This document shows, one piece after another, positions 63,537 through 64,000 of a stretch of DNA of 64,000 bases (its first letter is position 1; every line of letters begins with the position of its first letter). The translations under genes were made by a program, and so were the position numbers. The DNA lies in contig JAXGWH010000003.1 of assembly GCA_040773385.1 (NCBI GenBank), positions 4,837 through 68,836 on the forward strand, in the 5' to 3' direction. The notes beneath the pieces are model-generated. The model saw nothing but the letters and a program-made list of their open reading frames with translations, was not told where the DNA came from and ran no database searches. The DNA is from Aeriscardovia sp040773385. GTDB taxonomy: Bacteria; Actinomycetota; Actinomycetes; Actinomycetales; Bifidobacteriaceae.

Positions 63537-63542
63537 GGGGAT

Positions 63543-64000
63543 ATGAGCTGGGCACCGCGGTCAAAGGCGGTCGACCGGGACTGGGGCTCCGACGAGAGCG
63601 GATGCACCATCCTGCACGTCGACATGGACGCCTTCTTCGCCTCCCTCGAGGAGGCGCGGCACCCCGAGTATGCCGGGAAACCGATCATCGTGTGTGTCGG
63701 CGGCGAGGAGACGCACGGGGTGGTGTCCACGGCCAGCTACGCCGCGCGCAGATACGGCGTCCACTCCGCCATGTCCATCATCACCGCGCGTCGCCTGTGC
63801 CCGAACGGCGTGTATCTGCCCGTCGACCATCACTATTATTCGCAGGTCTCCCGGCAGATCTTCGGCGGGATCGTCGCCTCCGTCACCGACCGCATCGAGC
63901 AGGTGAGCGTGGACGAGGCCTATGTGGACGTCTCCGGGGCGCTGCTGCGCTGGGGCTCGCCGGTGCGCATCGGGCGCTGGATCCGCGCGGAGGTCGCCAA
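63543..64000 (+). CDS. dinB: DNA polymerase IV, 3' truncated by window end
   Basis: This is an error-prone Y-family polymerase for translesion synthesis. The visible 152 residues contain the palm motif with metal-binding aspartates 'ILHVDMDAFFASLEEARHPE', 'GVVSTASYAARRYGVHSAMS' and the second catalytic motif 'QVSVDEAYVDVSG'. The frame is open to the last base. A 22-residue polar N-terminus comes before the usual start of the fold. Confidence 0.95.
   Translation, partial: MSWAPRSKAVDRDWGSDESGCTILHVDMDAFFASLEEARHPEYAGKPIIVCVGGEETHGVVSTASYAARRYGVHSAMSIITARRLCPNGVYLPVDHHYYSQVSRQIFGGIVASVTDRIEQVSVDEAYVDVSGALLRWGSPVRIGRWIRAEVA

Overview
The window is one contiguous piece of a high-GC Gram-positive chromosome, most likely Bifidobacteriaceae (Bifidobacterium or a close relative). 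The basis is the high GC content outside one patch, the gene order malQ-rplM-rpsI-glgX-rpsJ, the short Zn-binding S14 (RpsN), alanine/lysine-rich tails on L29 and L17, actinobacterial small families (DUF2530, DUF6020), and many genes whose -10 box lies only 6-8 nt before the start codon (leaderless type). Genus and species cannot be fixed from sequence reading alone.

Layout. 1-3.4 kb: end of a sugar ABC permease gene, a DUF624 membrane protein and a convergent DUF6020 membrane protein. 3.6-7.3 kb: tRNA-Pro, lysS, a UbiA/MenA-like prenyltransferase and gpmA. 7.4-12.6 kb: phosphate uptake module, phoU divergent from pstS, a single fused pstC-pstA gene, and pstB. 12.6-16.8 kb: DUF2530 protein, CHAP and NlpC/P60 cell-wall hydrolases, a double universal stress protein and an OsmC protein. 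17-22.3 kb: thyA, folA with a long acidic N-terminus, a low-molecular-weight tyrosine phosphatase, a small hypothetical gene, tRNA-Phe and tRNA-Asp, a YigZ-family gene and a repeat protein. 22.4-28.7 kb: malQ (4-alpha-glucanotransferase), rplM-rpsI and glgX on the opposite strand. 29-44.5 kb: the S10, spc and alpha ribosomal protein operons in classical order with secY, adk, infA, rpmJ and rpoA, broken by strong intercistronic hairpins. 44.7-47.5 kb: truA, an SPFH protein, a small lipoprotein and tRNA-Ser. 47.7-54.3 kb: a LacI-family regulator followed by two ABC permeases, a GH43 glycosidase and a sugar-binding lipoprotein. 54.6-58 kb: an accessory patch read on the minus strand with iteron-like repeats, two unrecognised genes, a low-GC gap, and a zeta-toxin/antitoxin pair. 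58.4-62 kb: two tandem family 5 solute-binding lipoproteins. 62.2-64 kb: an MFS transporter and the start of dinB.

How the genes work together. The malQ and glgX enzymes process maltodextrins and glycogen. A LacI-type operator overlaps the malQ promoter, and a perfect palindrome of the same type lies in the rplM leader, hinting that sugar status reaches ribosome genes. The LacI gene at 47.7 kb has its own operator type, found both before itself and inside the promoter of the adjacent sugar operon, which suggests a closed local regulon for a GH43-released oligosaccharide. The least explained part is the 54.6-58.4 kb patch, where two unrecognised ORFs, one with a possible zinc ribbon, sit beside a zeta-toxin module with several kinds of short tandem repeats.
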